Counted from the first letter of the stretch, positions 43,917 to 53,582 are shown. The stretch is 64,000 nt of DNA from a bacterium (GCA_029565675.1 JAKQNP010000032.1:62001-126000), one strand, 5' to 3'. Notes: generated from the letters alone by a model not told the origin. Program-made: numbers and translations.

Positions 43917-44882
43917 GTGCGTATTCTTTCTGGCATCCAACCATCGGGACAATTGCATCTGGGCAATTATTTTGCGATGATGAAACGCATGATCGAATAT
44001 CAAGAGGATCATGAGCTCTTTTGTTTTCTGGTCAATTATCATGCGCTGACCACCGTAACCAGCGGCGAGTTGTTGCGCAAGCAGACTCTTGAGGCGGCTT
44101 GTGATTTTCTCGCTCTGGGCATCGATCCAGACAAATCCATTTTTTGGGTACAAGGGGATGTGCCTGAGGTAACAGAGTTGACCTGGATTCTCTCCAATTC
44201 GACACCGATGGGACTGTTGGAACGGGCGCATTCCTACAAAGATAAACTGGCAAAAGGCATCGCCCCCAACCACGGATTGTTCGCCTACCCCGTGCTGATG
44301 GCGGCAGACATTCTGCTCTACGGCGCCGACCGGGTACCGGTAGGAAAAGATCAGAAGCAACATCTTGAAATGACGCGCGACATTGCCATCCGCTTCAACC
44401 AAGCTTACGGCGAAATTTTTATTGTCCCCGAACCTGACATTCCTGATTCTGTGGCAATGGTCCCCGGCATCGACGGCCAGAAAATGTCCAAATCCTACGG
44501 CAATACCATCGATCTTTTCAGCGAGCGGGGTACTTTGAAAAAACAGGTGATGTCAATCGTCACTGACGCCACTCCGATCGAAGAACCCAAAAATCCAGAC
44601 AAATGTGTGCTGTTTGCCATCTATTCCCTGTTTCTGGATGAAAAAGGCCGTCAAGAGCTCAAAGACCGCTATCTCACCCCGGGGTTGAAATATTCCATCG
44701 TGAAGAAGGAATTGATCGACGTGATCTGGAATCATTTTACCCCTTATCGTGAAAATCGCGCAAGTTATGTCGAAAATCCGGACCGGGTACGCCGGATTTT
44801 AGCCAAAGGAGCTGACAAAGCCAGAGCCGTTGCTGCTGATTATTTGCGCAAGGTGCGGCAGGCGGTCGGCTTAAATTACTGA
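43917..44882 (+). CDS. trpS: Tryptophanyl-tRNA synthetase
   Basis: 321 aa from GTG 43917, preceded by AAAGGAGC. Class I signatures: QPSGQLHLGNYF (the HIGH box, 8-19) and GQKMSKSYGN (the KMSKS box, about 186-195); YPVLMAADILLYGADRVPVG and VPGIDGQKMSKS fit bacterial TrpRS. It charges tRNA-Trp. The upstream 276 bases are A/T-rich, with a small hairpin AGAGTC-AAG-GACTCT about 55 bases before the start, and show no T-box core. The next gene starts 32 bases downstream. Confidence 0.97.
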   Translation: MRILSGIQPSGQLHLGNYFAMMKRMIEYQEDHELFCFLVNYHALTTVTSGELLRKQTLEAACDFLALGIDPDKSIFWVQGDVPEVTELTWILSNSTPMGLLERAHSYKDKLAKGIAPNHGLFAYPVLMAADILLYGADRVPVGKDQKQHLEMTRDIAIRFNQAYGEIFIVPEPDIPDSVAMVPGIDGQKMSKSYGNTIDLFSERGTLKKQVMSIVTDATPIEEPKNPDKCVLFAIYSLFLDEKGRQELKDRYLTPGLKYSIVKKELIDVIWNHFTPYRENRASYVENPDRVRRILAKGADKARAVAADYLRKVRQAVGLNY

Positions 44883-44914
44883 GCAATTTTTCACCAGAGA
44901 TGATGAGGTTCACT

Positions 44915-46951
44915 ATGCGCTTGTTTTGCTTTTTACTGACCCTTGTTGGCCTTTTCTGCACTGCCAGCGCCGCAGACAAACGGGCCATGACTGTCGACGA
45001 TCTGTGGGCACTGCAGCGTCTCAGCCAAATCACGCTTTCCCCGGATGGCAAGCTGGCCGCATTTACCGTCAAGTCCTATTCGATGGAAGAGAATTCGAGC
45101 TCATCGGATATCTGGCTGGTCTCCCTGGCTGGAAACGACGCCCGACCGCTGACCACGCATCCTGCAGCGGATTTCTCCCCTGTATGGCGACCGGACGGCC
45201 AGGCTCTGACCTTTCTTTCAGATCGCAGCGGTTCGGTACAGATCCATGTTCTGCCGATTTCCGGCGGTGAAGCTGCTCAGCTGACCCACTCGCCGGTTGA
45301 TATCGATGATTTTATCTGGGCTCCAGACGGAAACCACCTGGCCTTTGCTGCGCGGATTTTCCCCGACTGTGCCACTCTGCAAGCCAGCGCCGACCGAGAT
45401 CGGCAAAAAGCGGATGCGCCGGTAAAAGCCACGGTCACAGAGAAATTGCTCTACCGCCACTGGAACAGCTGGACAGAAGGAAAACGCACACATATCTTTC
45501 TCTGTGACGCAAAAGGCGAAGTGATCCGCGATCTGACGCCTGGTGATTTTGACAGCCCGCCGTTGGCTCTGGGGGGCACACGGGATTTTGCTTTTTCTCC
45601 ACAAGGCGATTACCTGGTCTATGCCAGCAACCACGACACTCTGGTGGCGATATCGACCAACAACGACCTTTTTATGGTTTCCTCAGCCGGCGGCGAAGCC
45701 ATCAATCTTACCGCCACCAACCGCGCAGTCGATGTGCAACCATTTTTTTCCCCGGACGGCAGATCAATCCTCTACAGCGCCATGAGGTGTCCGGGTTTTG
45801 AAGCTGATCAGTTTCGATTGATGCTCTACAATCTCAAAAGTAAAAATCGTCAAATTCTAACAGCTGCTTTTCCGTTCAGTCCGCAGGAAACTTTATGGGC
45901 GCCGGATGGCCAGGCCATCTATTTTACTGCCGCCAAACAAGGCCGCCAACCGGTCTTCAAGCTCGATCGCAAAACCGGAGATGTTGCAGAGCTGATCTCC
46001 GATGCAGTCTATTCAAATCTGTGTATCACCCCGGATGGGAAAATGCTGGTTCTGATGCGACAGGCCATCGACCAACCAGCAGAGATCTTTGCATTTGACT
46101 TGCAAAAAAAGAAATTACAGCAGCTGACTTTTGTAAACCGCGAGATCATGCAATCGATCGAATGTCAGCCGGTCGAGGATTTCTATTTTAGCAGCTTTGA
46201 CGGCAAAACCGTGCATGGATTGCTGGTCAAACCACCCTTTTTCGACGCCACGCGCACCTATCCGCTCATTTACCTGATTCACGGCGGCCCCCAGGGGATG
46301 TGGAGCAACGATTTTCACTACCGCTGGAACAGCACCTTGTTCGCTGCGCCAGGCTATGTGGTGGCGATGGTCAATTTCCGGGGATCGGTCGGTTATGGCC
46401 AGGAATGGACCGATGCGGTCAGCCGCGACTGGGGCGGGGGTCCTTATCAGGATTTGTTGGCGGGCTTGGACTATCTGGCTGCCAATTTTCAGTATATCGA
46501 TACAACCCAAATAGTCGCCGCCGGCGGCAGCTATGGCGGCTTTATGGCCAATTGGCTTTCCACCCACTCCAACCGCTTCAAAGCCCTGGTTTCGCATGCC
46601 GGGGTTTTCGATCAGCGCAGCATGTATGGCGCCACAGAAGAGCTGTGGTTCCCGGAATGGGAATTCGGCGGAACCCCCTATCGCAATCCCGAGTTATATC
46701 AAGAGTGGTCGCCGTCGTTTTATATCGATAATTTCGATTCGTTGCGAACACCAACCCTGGTCATCCATGGCCAGCATGATTATCGTGTTCCGGTTACCCA
46801 GGGTTTTCAGATGTTCACGGCTTTGCAGCGGATGGGTGTCCCATCCCGTTTGGTCTATTTCCCGGACGAAACCCATTTCATTTCCAAGCCGCAGAACGCC
46901 AAACTTTGGTGGAATGAAATTTTTTCCTGGTTTGAAAGATGGCTCGAATAA
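44915..46951 (+). CDS. Exported S9-family peptidase (acylaminoacyl-peptidase-like)
   Basis: 678 aa from ATG 44915 (MRLFCFLLTLVGLFCTASA), with GAGG 6 bases upstream; ATG 44900 is in frame but lacks this. Signal peptide 1-19 (TASA). N-terminal beta-propeller (about 30-420) with repeats such as LSPDGKLAAFTVKSY and WAPDGNHLAFAARIF, then an alpha/beta-hydrolase domain: YLIHGGPQGMW, AAGGSYGGFMANWL (catalytic Ser), HGQHDYRVPV (Asp) and PDETHFI (His). A prolyl-oligopeptidase relative, probably cleaving oligopeptides in the periplasm. The next ATG (46939) overlaps its 3' end. Confidence 0.93.
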   Translation: MRLFCFLLTLVGLFCTASAADKRAMTVDDLWALQRLSQITLSPDGKLAAFTVKSYSMEENSSSSDIWLVSLAGNDARPLTTHPAADFSPVWRPDGQALTFLSDRSGSVQIHVLPISGGEAAQLTHSPVDIDDFIWAPDGNHLAFAARIFPDCATLQASADRDRQKADAPVKATVTEKLLYRHWNSWTEGKRTHIFLCDAKGEVIRDLTPGDFDSPPLALGGTRDFAFSPQGDYLVYASNHDTLVAISTNNDLFMVSSAGGEAINLTATNRAVDVQPFFSPDGRSILYSAMRCPGFEADQFRLMLYNLKSKNRQILTAAFPFSPQETLWAPDGQAIYFTAAKQGRQPVFKLDRKTGDVAELISDAVYSNLCITPDGKMLVLMRQAIDQPAEIFAFDLQKKKLQQLTFVNREIMQSIECQPVEDFYFSSFDGKTVHGLLVKPPFFDATRTYPLIYLIHGGPQGMWSNDFHYRWNSTLFAAPGYVVAMVNFRGSVGYGQEWTDAVSRDWGGGPYQDLLAGLDYLAANFQYIDTTQIVAAGGSYGGFMANWLSTHSNRFKALVSHAGVFDQRSMYGATEELWFPEWEFGGTPYRNPELYQEWSPSFYIDNFDSLRTPTLVIHGQHDYRVPVTQGFQMFTALQRMGVPSRLVYFPDETHFISKPQNAKLWWNEIFSWFERWLE

Positions 46952-47391
46952 GAATTCAGTTGCAGAGGAGCGCTTCGGTGCTCCTCTGCATGCTCACAGG
47001 GGTGTTTTTCTTTTCCACATTTGGCTGCAAGAATCCTTTTGCAGAGGAAAAAAAGAAACCTCTGGTGCGCGAACTGCTGAACGAATACCTGGCCGAGCCA
47101 GGCCGGTATATCGTCTATTGGGACGGCAAGGATAAAAACGGCAAATATGTCGAAATCGGCGAATATATCGTGTTGCTGGAATTCGGCAACCATCAAGAAC
47201 AAGATTTTATTACCGCTCAGGTCGGCGGCAAGCCTGGTTTCAACAACCAGGGCAATTTCATCCCTGCATTTTTTGTCGCAACCCACCTGGAAACTCCCTT
47301 CCCGGATCCTTTTCAACTCCTCTCGGGAGTCAATCTCCCCTTCGCTCTGCATGAACCGGCACAGGTAAAATTGCAGATCTATGCCAATTGA
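46939..47391 (+). CDS. Small lipoprotein with FlgD-Ig-like segment
   Basis: 150 aa. MARIRIQLQRS then a hydrophobic stretch and lipobox TFGC (Cys 30). YIVYWDGKDKNGKYVEIGEYI (split as YWDGKD and VEIGEY) matches the WDGKD...GxxVxxGxY pattern of FlgD-type Ig domains, and the C-terminus (PFALHEPAQVKLQIYAN) matches the beginning of such a domain, as if the order were permuted or the repeat cut off. Its ATG overlaps the S9 gene by 13 bases; a GTG at 46978 has a better ribosome site (GAGGAG) but gives no basic N-terminus. A very strong hairpin covers 46961-46990. Function unknown. Confidence 0.6.
   Translation: MARIRIQLQRSASVLLCMLTGVFFFSTFGCKNPFAEEKKKPLVRELLNEYLAEPGRYIVYWDGKDKNGKYVEIGEYIVLLEFGNHQEQDFITAQVGGKPGFNNQGNFIPAFFVATHLETPFPDPFQLLSGVNLPFALHEPAQVKLQIYAN
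46961..46990 (+). repeat. 13-bp-stem hairpin with TTCG loop inside a gene start
   Basis: TGCAGAGGAGC-GC-TTCG-GT-GCTCCTCTGCA: the arms are fully complementary apart from one G-T pair. It lies just after the S9 stop and overlaps codons 8-17 of the lipoprotein gene. It has no T-run and is not an intrinsic terminator. Confidence 0.8.
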
Positions 47392-47485
47392 GCTTTGATT
47401 ATGTTTCTGGTTCGGCTTTGCGGGATACGGATATCCATTCGTCAAGGGATGGTGCTGTCGCCAGGAGCGATTTCAACAGCAGTGA

Positions 47486-49249
47486 TCAGCGTTTGGCCTG
47501 GCGCAAAAATTCGATGATTCCTTCGACATAATTGGCAGCCAAGCGCTGGCTGAAGCGGTCATCATTGAGCAAAATTTCCTCTTCAGGATGAGATAGGAAG
47601 GCACACTCGATTAAAATCGCCGGCATCTCCGTCAAACGCAGAACAGCGAAACTCGTTTGAAAGCGGCCAAAGAAATCGAGCCCCTGGCGGGTCAGGTAGG
47701 GATAGAGAGTCCAGGCAAGCGCCTGGCTTTGCGGCTGATAGAAATAGACACCGGCGCCGCGCACTCGCAGCGGATCAATAGAAGCAGCGATGGAATTGTG
47801 ATGAACCGAAATAAAGAGATCGCTGTTGCTTTGCCGAGCAAAATCGATGCGCTCCTGCAAACCGAGGTTGCGATCGTCTGTGCGGGTCAGCACCACCCGG
47901 CTGCCGGCTGAGGTCAATTGTTCGGCGAAAACCTGCGCAAACCGCAGATTGATCTCTTTTTCCCGGGTGCCGGCGGGTCCCATTGCACCATTTTCATCCC
48001 CGCCGTGACCGGGATCAACGCAAACCACAAGCCCTTCCAAAGGCCGTGCGCCGGAAAGAGCGAGCTGCAGTGGTCTCTTGATCGTCCAAACCAATCGATT
48101 CGCTTCAAATTCAAGTCCATAGCCCCACTGTTGACCATCGGTCAGGTCAGCATGAATCTTGACCACGCCGTCGGCAACTTGCTCGACTGCCAGATGTTTC
48201 AATTCGGTTTCACTGTTTGGCCAAGCAATAGACTCGCTTTGCAGTCGGGAGTTGAACAGATAGAGATCCAAACCTGCGGGTTCCACGATTTGCCGAACGA
48301 TTGCTGGCACAGCGCGGCCGGCATCAAAGATCAGCTGCAGTTTTTTCCGGTCAAAAGCGATTCTGACGGCATTGATCCAGGTGTCGGAGAGGGCTTCACC
48401 TGCCGACAACAATTGAACCTGGTCGCTGGCCACGTACCCCACATGAGACGGGCTGAGTCGGATTTTGTAGCGATGGCCGATTTTACCGACAACATGAATC
48501 CTGACAAAAGGCGACAGCTTGCCCATTCGGATACCCTGTTCCGTATCGTTCCATAGATCGGTTGCCGCAATCGTTTGGCCAATCAGAGGAAGTTTATCCG
48601 ACATCACATACAATTGGCTGGGCAGAGTCTGTTTTACCGTGCGTCCATCCATCCCCTTCAGCTCTATGTGAATTTGCAGCTTTTTGCCTGTCACTTTGTT
48701 GTCGAGACGAACGAGCCCGTGATAAAGCCCTGGCCATGGAAATTCGGGACTCATTTCGGTCTCAACCATGGGAACATCTTTGATCAATCCCTCGATGGAA
48801 AAACGCGCATGCCCGCCGGGACTTCCTTTGCAGCGCACATGCAAGACATCGCCATCGCACAGCCAAATATCCGAATCGGGAGAGAAGAAACGGCTGTCGA
48901 AGCTGGTCGGGAATATCGGAGTCGCTTCGATGGGCGCCGGTCGATAGATACGCAGCGAATCATCCCGTGTTTGGTTGCTGAGCCGTGCCTGTACCCGTAT
49001 GGTATTCCAACCGAGTTGCAGATCGACACGAGCGACAAAAGCGCCGCTGGAATAGACTCGCACTTGGTCGCGATTAATCGTAACCTTTGCACTTGGATCG
49101 GTATACCCGGAAATGCGCAGTTTGTCGACGTCCAGGGTATCGCCAAAAGAAGGGAAGGTCATCTGCAAGGGCAGAGAACGGCGGATGTTTTGCGCATGCA
49201 GGCTGGAGAGCGCGGCAAGGGTGATCAACAGAAGAAGGGTATGGCGCAT
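47486..49249 (-). CDS. N-acetylmuramoyl-L-alanine amidase (Amidase_3), exported
   Basis: 587 aa from ATG 49249 (MRHTLLLLITLAALSSLHAQ); the frame open to 49444 overlaps the methyltransferase gene. Signal peptide 1-20. The N-terminal 390 residues are beta-rich: an Ig-like/SH3-like region (SGYTDPSAKVTINRDQVRVY, about 47-66) and an AMIN-like segment. The C-terminal zinc amidase domain (about 395-585) is complete: CVDPGHGGDENGA, GTREKEINLRFA, ISVHHNS and ILIECAFLSHPEEE carry the zinc and catalytic residues. It cleaves the amide bond between MurNAc and L-Ala in the periplasm, usually for cell separation. Confidence 0.93.
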   Translation of the reverse strand: MRHTLLLLITLAALSSLHAQNIRRSLPLQMTFPSFGDTLDVDKLRISGYTDPSAKVTINRDQVRVYSSGAFVARVDLQLGWNTIRVQARLSNQTRDDSLRIYRPAPIEATPIFPTSFDSRFFSPDSDIWLCDGDVLHVRCKGSPGGHARFSIEGLIKDVPMVETEMSPEFPWPGLYHGLVRLDNKVTGKKLQIHIELKGMDGRTVKQTLPSQLYVMSDKLPLIGQTIAATDLWNDTEQGIRMGKLSPFVRIHVVGKIGHRYKIRLSPSHVGYVASDQVQLLSAGEALSDTWINAVRIAFDRKKLQLIFDAGRAVPAIVRQIVEPAGLDLYLFNSRLQSESIAWPNSETELKHLAVEQVADGVVKIHADLTDGQQWGYGLEFEANRLVWTIKRPLQLALSGARPLEGLVVCVDPGHGGDENGAMGPAGTREKEINLRFAQVFAEQLTSAGSRVVLTRTDDRNLGLQERIDFARQSNSDLFISVHHNSIAASIDPLRVRGAGVYFYQPQSQALAWTLYPYLTRQGLDFFGRFQTSFAVLRLTEMPAILIECAFLSHPEEEILLNDDRFSQRLAANYVEGIIEFLRQAKR

Positions 49250-49424
49250 AGCGGCATCCGAGTTTTGGTAGGTCCAGCAACGACGCGTCCATGGGCGTCC
49301 AGATCGAGCAAGGCAGCCACTGCAATTAAAAACAAGAACAGATCGCGGAAAAATCCGTCTGTTTGGTGCGCGATTGGAAAGGAAGCTTGAGAGAGTGTTG
49401 CCAGACCACAGGCCAATTGGGGGA

Positions 49425-50180
49425 TCAGCTCTTTTGTGCAACAAAAATCATCGTACCGCTTTGATAATCATATGGACAACGATCAAAACCGCCAAAGACC
49501 TTTAAAAGGCGAAAACCGGCGATTTTCAACAGCGCTTCCATTTCAAAACGAAAAACATAGCGGTAGGTATAGGAACCTTCACCGCTGATTTTCCAGCGGT
49601 TTAGCCGCTTGCGAAAATAGCGATTGCGGACATACAACAACTGGTTAATCGGATCGTGTTGAACTTGGGTTTCCAATCTCAGGCCAGGCGACAAATCCGC
49701 CTGGTCCCATTCATCACGCCAATCGCATTGGGAAACAACCGAATAGAGCGGCACAAAGAGATCCATGACCAGCAAACCTTCTGCAGTCAGATGCCGGTTG
49801 ATGTGCTGCAGAGTTTGCAGCTGGTCATTTTGGTTGAGGTTGTGAAGAAAGGTACGAAAGGGAATAATACAGAGGGGAAAACCTTTGGACAGTTCCAGCT
49901 CGGTCATCTGCTGACAAATCAGGTGCAGTCGCGCTTGTTCTTCGACCGGCAAAGTAGCCAATTTGCGGTGGGCGATCTGCAACATAGACGGCGACGAATC
50001 GATACCGACGACCGAGTGGCCTGCCTGTATGAGCGGCAGGGCAACCCTGCCGGTGCCTACACCGATTTCCAGGATCTGGCAGTTACTGGGTGCAGCAATC
50101 TCGAGATAGAAAGCGAGATCATCCTCTTTTTGCGCATATTCCCGATCGTAAAATCGGGCCAGCGGATCATATTGTGCCAT
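49425..50180 (-). CDS. SAM-dependent methyltransferase
   Basis: 251 aa, class I fold. YDPLARFYDREYA at the N-terminus, then motif I ILEIGVGTGRVALPL (about 36-50), VVGIDSSPSMLQIAHRKL (motif II/post I) and a C-terminal beta-rich half with GSYTYRYVFRFEMEALLKIAGFR, typical of generic Methyltransf_25-type enzymes. The substrate is unknown. It sits downstream of frr on the same strand, with 32 bases between, and could be read through from that operon. Confidence 0.88.
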   Translation of the reverse strand: MAQYDPLARFYDREYAQKEDDLAFYLEIAAPSNCQILEIGVGTGRVALPLIQAGHSVVGIDSSPSMLQIAHRKLATLPVEEQARLHLICQQMTELELSKGFPLCIIPFRTFLHNLNQNDQLQTLQHINRHLTAEGLLVMDLFVPLYSVVSQCDWRDEWDQADLSPGLRLETQVQHDPINQLLYVRNRYFRKRLNRWKISGEGSYTYRYVFRFEMEALLKIAGFRLLKVFGGFDRCPYDYQSGTMIFVAQKS

Positions 50181-50212
50181 AGTGGCCAGATCATCGACAG
50201 TCGGTCAGACTG

Positions 50213-50770
50213 CTAGATTTCCATGATATCTTTTTCTTTGAGCTCGAGAATCTCGTCGATCTTTTTCACGGCCTCATCGGTCAATTTCTGCACGCGTTCT
50301 TGCTCGGTATGCAGCTGATCCTCCGAGATTTCGCTGCTTTTCTCGGCTTTTTTCAATCTTTCGTTGGCATCCCGCCGGATATTGCGCACCGCGACTTTTG
50401 CGTCTTCAGCGATCTTTTTGGCCAATTTGACCAAATCGCGCCGGCGCTCTTCGGTCAGTTGTGGAATGGGAACGCGGATCAGGATGCCGTCGTTGGTCGG
50501 ATTCAAACCGAGATCAGCTTTGAGTATCGCTTTCTCGATTTCGCCGAGCAAACTGCGATCCCAGGGTTGGACCACCAACAAACGCGGTTCCGGTGCGCTG
50601 ACATTGGCCACCTGGCGGATTGGGGTCATGTTGCCGTAGTAATTGACCGAAATCGAATCCAACAGTGCGGGGGAGGCTTTGCCGGTACGGAATTTGGCCA
50701 ATTCGCTGCGGATGTTGTCAATCGCCGAATCCATCCGTCTTTTGACATCCCGTTCAAGTTCATCAATCAT
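50213..50770 (-). CDS. frr: Ribosome recycling factor
   Basis: 185 aa from ATG 50770 ([18 protein letters not shown]), overlapping the pyrH stop (50763-50765); GGTGGTGAG lies upstream. [42 protein letters not shown] and [25 protein letters not shown] are the standard RRF blocks. With EF-G it splits the post-termination ribosome. It belongs to the conserved rpsB-tsf-pyrH-frr run. Confidence 0.98.
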   Translation of the reverse strand: MIDELERDVKRRMDSAIDNIRSELAKFRTGKASPALLDSISVNYYGNMTPIRQVANVSAPEPRLLVVQPWDRSLLGEIEKAILKADLGLNPTNDGILIRVPIPQLTEERRRDLVKLAKKIAEDAKVAVRNIRRDANERLKKAEKSSEISEDQLHTEQERVQKLTDEAVKKIDEILELKEKDIMEI

Positions 50771-51539
50771 AGGGCTCACCACCTACTTTTGTTCCAATGG
50801 CTTCACCAGCAACAATCCGTTCCAGATTGCCGGGTATTTTAAGATTGTAAACCACGATGGGCAACCTGTTTTCCATGCAAAGGGTCACCGCCGTGGTATC
50901 CATGACTTTGAGCTGCTGTTTAACGACCTGCATATAAGTAAGGCTATCGTATTTGATCGCATCGGGATATTTCATCGGATCCTTATCATAGACACCATCG
51001 ACCTTGGTGGCTTTGAGAATGGCATCCGCTTCGATTTCAATCGCCCGCAGAGCGGCCGCGGTATCGGTGGTAAAATAGGGGTTGCCGGTTCCAGCGCCGA
51101 AAATCGTGATCCGACCGTTCTGCAGATGGCTGATCGCTCGTCGGCGAATAAACGGTTCGGCCAATTCTTCCATCTTGATGGCGGTCATCACCCGCGTTTC
51201 GATGTTGTAGCGTTCGAGATAATCCTGAAGCGCCAGGGCATTGATGACCGTGGCCAGCATTCCCATATAATCGGCAGTGACGCGATCCATTCCACGGGCG
51301 CTGGCGGATAGACCGCGGAAAATATTGCCGCCACCGACGATAATGCCGATCTGCACTCCCGACAGTGCCACCCGGCTGATCTCTTGGCAGATGCGGTCAA
51401 CGGTCGGCGGATCGATGCCCAACTTTCCGCTATCTCCCATGAGCGCCTCGCCGCTGAGTTTGAGCAAAATGCGGTGATAGATGGGGGGAGAAGCTTTTGG
51501 GCCGACAGCAGAGACAGATTTTGAGACTGGTTCAGACAT
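50763..51539 (-). CDS. pyrH: UMP kinase
   Basis: 258 aa from ATG 51539 ([17 protein letters not shown]); the 20-residue N-terminal extension before [15 protein letters not shown] is longer than in E. coli. [60 protein letters not shown] and [19 protein letters not shown] are the amino-acid-kinase-fold UMPK motifs. It phosphorylates UMP to UDP and is typically hexameric with GTP/UTP allostery. Its start codon follows directly on the T-run of a terminator-like hairpin, and no ribosome site is visible. Confidence 0.96.
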   Translation of the reverse strand: MSEPVSKSVSAVGPKASPPIYHRILLKLSGEALMGDSGKLGIDPPTVDRICQEISRVALSGVQIGIIVGGGNIFRGLSASARGMDRVTADYMGMLATVINALALQDYLERYNIETRVMTAIKMEELAEPFIRRRAISHLQNGRITIFGAGTGNPYFTTDTAAALRAIEIEADAILKATKVDGVYDKDPMKYPDAIKYDSLTYMQVVKQQLKVMDTTAVTLCMENRLPIVVYNLKIPGNLERIVAGEAIGTKVGGEPYD

Positions 51540-51541
51540 GC

Positions 51542-51574
51542 GCAAAAAAAAAGAGCGGGAGTATTCCCGCTCTT
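51542..51574 (-). terminator. Intrinsic terminator or attenuator between tsf and pyrH
   Basis: AAGAGCGGGA-GTAT-TCCCGCTCTT at 51551-51574, a perfect 10-bp stem overlapping the tsf stop codon. Read on the minus strand it is followed by nine T and then GCGCATG, the ATG being the pyrH start (51539). No room remains for a promoter between hairpin and start, so pyrH depends on read-through or a promoter inside tsf. Confidence 0.88.
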
Positions 51575-52166
51575 AATCTCCCAATTGAAAGCGGACGAAT
51601 CTTCGAATAACCATATTTTCGCCGAGTTTTGCAATCATCTCGTTCAGATAATCCTGGACGCTTTTGCCCGGATCCTTGACAAAAGACTGCTCCAACAGGC
51701 AATTTTCCTGGTAAAATTTGTCCAGTTTGCCATCAACGATTTTGGCTGCAATTGCGTCGGGTTTGCCTTGTTCCTTGACCTGAGCAAAGTAGATTTCCCG
51801 TTCTTTATCGACGACGTTGGTCGGGATCTCTTCCCGCGTCACAGCGATCGGCTTGGACGCCGCAATATGCATGGCGATATCTTTGGTAAAGATCTGAAAA
51901 TCATCGGTGCGGGCGACAAAATCGGTTTCGCAGTTGACTTCAACCAGAACGCCGAGACGGCTGCCCGGATGAATATAGTGCTGGATGATTCCTTCTCGCG
52001 TTTCGCGGCCAGCCTTTTTTTCTACTTTTTGTAAACCTTTTTTGCGCAACCAGTCAATGGCTTTTTCCATGTCGCCATTGCTTTCCTGCAAAGCGTGTTT
52101 GCAATCCATCATACCTGCACCAGTTCGTTCGCGCAGGGTTTTAACATCATTTGCCGAAATGGCCAT
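51573..52166 (-). CDS. tsf: Elongation factor Ts
   Basis: 197 aa from ATG 52166 (MAISANDVKTLRERTGAGMM), with AAGGAGAG upstream. The TGAGMMDCKHALQESNGDME N-terminal domain and VLVEVNCETDFVARTDDFQ (core) are invariant in EF-Ts. It is the short form (about 200 aa), without the coiled-coil-containing second subdomain of the 280-aa E. coli protein, as in many thermophiles and FCB bacteria. It exchanges GDP for GTP on EF-Tu. Its stop lies in the terminator hairpin. Confidence 0.97.
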   Translation of the reverse strand: MAISANDVKTLRERTGAGMMDCKHALQESNGDMEKAIDWLRKKGLQKVEKKAGRETREGIIQHYIHPGSRLGVLVEVNCETDFVARTDDFQIFTKDIAMHIAASKPIAVTREEIPTNVVDKEREIYFAQVKEQGKPDAIAAKIVDGKLDKFYQENCLLEQSFVKDPGKSVQDYLNEMIAKLGENMVIRRFVRFQLGD

Positions 52167-52238
52167 GCAACTCTCTCCTTGGGTTGTCCACCAGTGACTG
52201 CTTGAAAAAAACCAACTCACCAGAGGCGGATCGCGGGA

Positions 52239-53006
52239 CTATTCTTCTTCTTCATTGATCTTGACCTTGATTTCCACCGGCGGTTCAGCTTCCTCTTCCA
52301 TCACGGCAGCGGCAAATTCGCTCCGGCTGGCCTTGCCTTCGATTATCGCATCGGCAACGGCGTGGGTGATCAAATTGATCGACTTGAAAGCATCATCGTT
52401 GCTTGGAATGGGGAAATCAATGAGATCCGGATCGCTGTTGGTGTCGAGCATGGCGAAAATCGGAATACCAAGCCGTCGCGCTTCATTGATGGCGATCGAT
52501 TCTTTCTTGGCATCTACCAGGAAAAGGGCTGAAGGCAGATGGTTCATGTCGACGATGCCGCCTAAAACTTTTTCCAGCTTTTCCTTTTCGCGCTCGATCA
52601 TCAAAATCTCTTTTTTCGCCAATTTATCATAGGTGCCATCTGTGGCTTTCTTTTCAAGATTTTTGAGCCGTTTGATGCTCTTCTTGATGGTGATGAAATT
52701 GGTCAAGGTACCGCCGAGCCAGCGTTCGGTGATAAAGGGCATTCCGCAGCGCTCAGCTTCCACACGCATCAAATCTTTGGCTTGCTTTTTTGTGCCGACG
52801 AACAACACCTGACCGCCGTTTTTGACGATCAGCGTCAGGTGATCCAAAGCCGTGTTCAACGCTTGCAGAGTTTTATTCAGGTCGATGATATGGATGCCGT
52901 TGCGCTCCATAAAGATGAATTTTTTCATCTTGGGATTCCAACGGCGGGTCACATGGCCGAAATGACATCCAGCGAGCAAAAGTTCCTGGATCGTTGTCTT
53001 TTCCAT
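52239..53006 (-). CDS. rpsB: 30S ribosomal protein S2
   Basis: 255 aa from ATG 53006 ([20 protein letters not shown]), with AGGAG 8 bases before. [31 protein letters not shown], split by the usual helices, and the [21 protein letters not shown] and [19 protein letters not shown] blocks are diagnostic. The acidic C-terminus ([19 protein letters not shown]) is longer than in E. coli. The region between rpsI and rpsB holds a GC-rich structured leader. Confidence 0.97.
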   Translation of the reverse strand: MEKTTIQELLLAGCHFGHVTRRWNPKMKKFIFMERNGIHIIDLNKTLQALNTALDHLTLIVKNGGQVLFVGTKKQAKDLMRVEAERCGMPFITERWLGGTLTNFITIKKSIKRLKNLEKKATDGTYDKLAKKEILMIEREKEKLEKVLGGIVDMNHLPSALFLVDAKKESIAINEARRLGIPIFAMLDTNSDPDLIDFPIPSNDDAFKSINLITHAVADAIIEGKASRSEFAAAVMEEEAEPPVEIKVKINEEEE

Positions 53007-53103
53007 TGTTGATTCTCCTGATTGGGGTTGTTCCGCCATCCCCGCCTATTCGCACCCCTTTTTGGGGGCACCCCACACCTGCGAGGATGTGTGTGATTAA
53101 AAA
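53007..53103 (-). promoter_or_regulatory. Structured leader upstream of rpsB
   Basis: Read on the minus strand, two copies of GGGGTGC flank CCCCAAAAA, so the C-run can pair with either G-run (mutually exclusive hairpins); CACAC/GTGTG arms lie just before. A translational autoregulation site for S2 is plausible but unproven. Confidence 0.35.
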
Positions 53104-53496
53104 TCAGCGTTTCGAGAACTGGAAGCGTTTGCGCGCCTTGGCTTGGCCGTATTTCTTGCGCTCAACCATGCGCGGATCGCGGGTCAAAAAGCCGTTGCGG
53201 CGCAGCGTTGGTTGCAGCGAATCGTTGGCTTTCACCAGAGCACGAGCAATACCGAGCAGCAGGGCACCGGCTTGACCGGTTAAACCGCCGCCTTTGACAG
53301 TGGCGCGCACATCATAACTTCCGAGTGTGTCGGTCACCGAAAAGGGTTGCTCGATGATCATCTTTAAAGTATCGCGTTTGAAATAATCGAGCAATTCTCG
53401 ATCATTGACCGAAAATTGACCCGAACCGGGCATCAAACGAACACGGGCGACTGCATCTTTCCTGCGACCGGTGGCAATAACCTCATTTCCTTTCAT
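53104..53496 (-). CDS. rpsI: 30S ribosomal protein S9
   Basis: 130 aa, usual length. [19 protein letters not shown] at the start, [21 protein letters not shown] in the middle, [20 protein letters not shown] and the basic [11 protein letters not shown] tail reaching the P site are all present. It pairs with rplM in the conserved rplM-rpsI order, 86 bases downstream of that gene. Confidence 0.98.
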   Translation of the reverse strand: MKGNEVIATGRRKDAVARVRLMPGSGQFSVNDRELLDYFKRDTLKMIIEQPFSVTDTLGSYDVRATVKGGGLTGQAGALLLGIARALVKANDSLQPTLRRNGFLTRDPRMVERKKYGQAKARKRFQFSKR

Positions 53497-53582
53497 CTGA
53501 ACTCCTCATTCATCGACCTGACTTGATTGGTTCCGGGCAAATGCGGCACCATCCGCCCAGCCAATGAGATATTATGATTTGA

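Noticed and set aside
49250-49444. Extension of the amidase gene to 49444
   Set aside because: The ATG at 49249 begins a good signal peptide; the extension overlaps the methyltransferase gene and is not signal-like.
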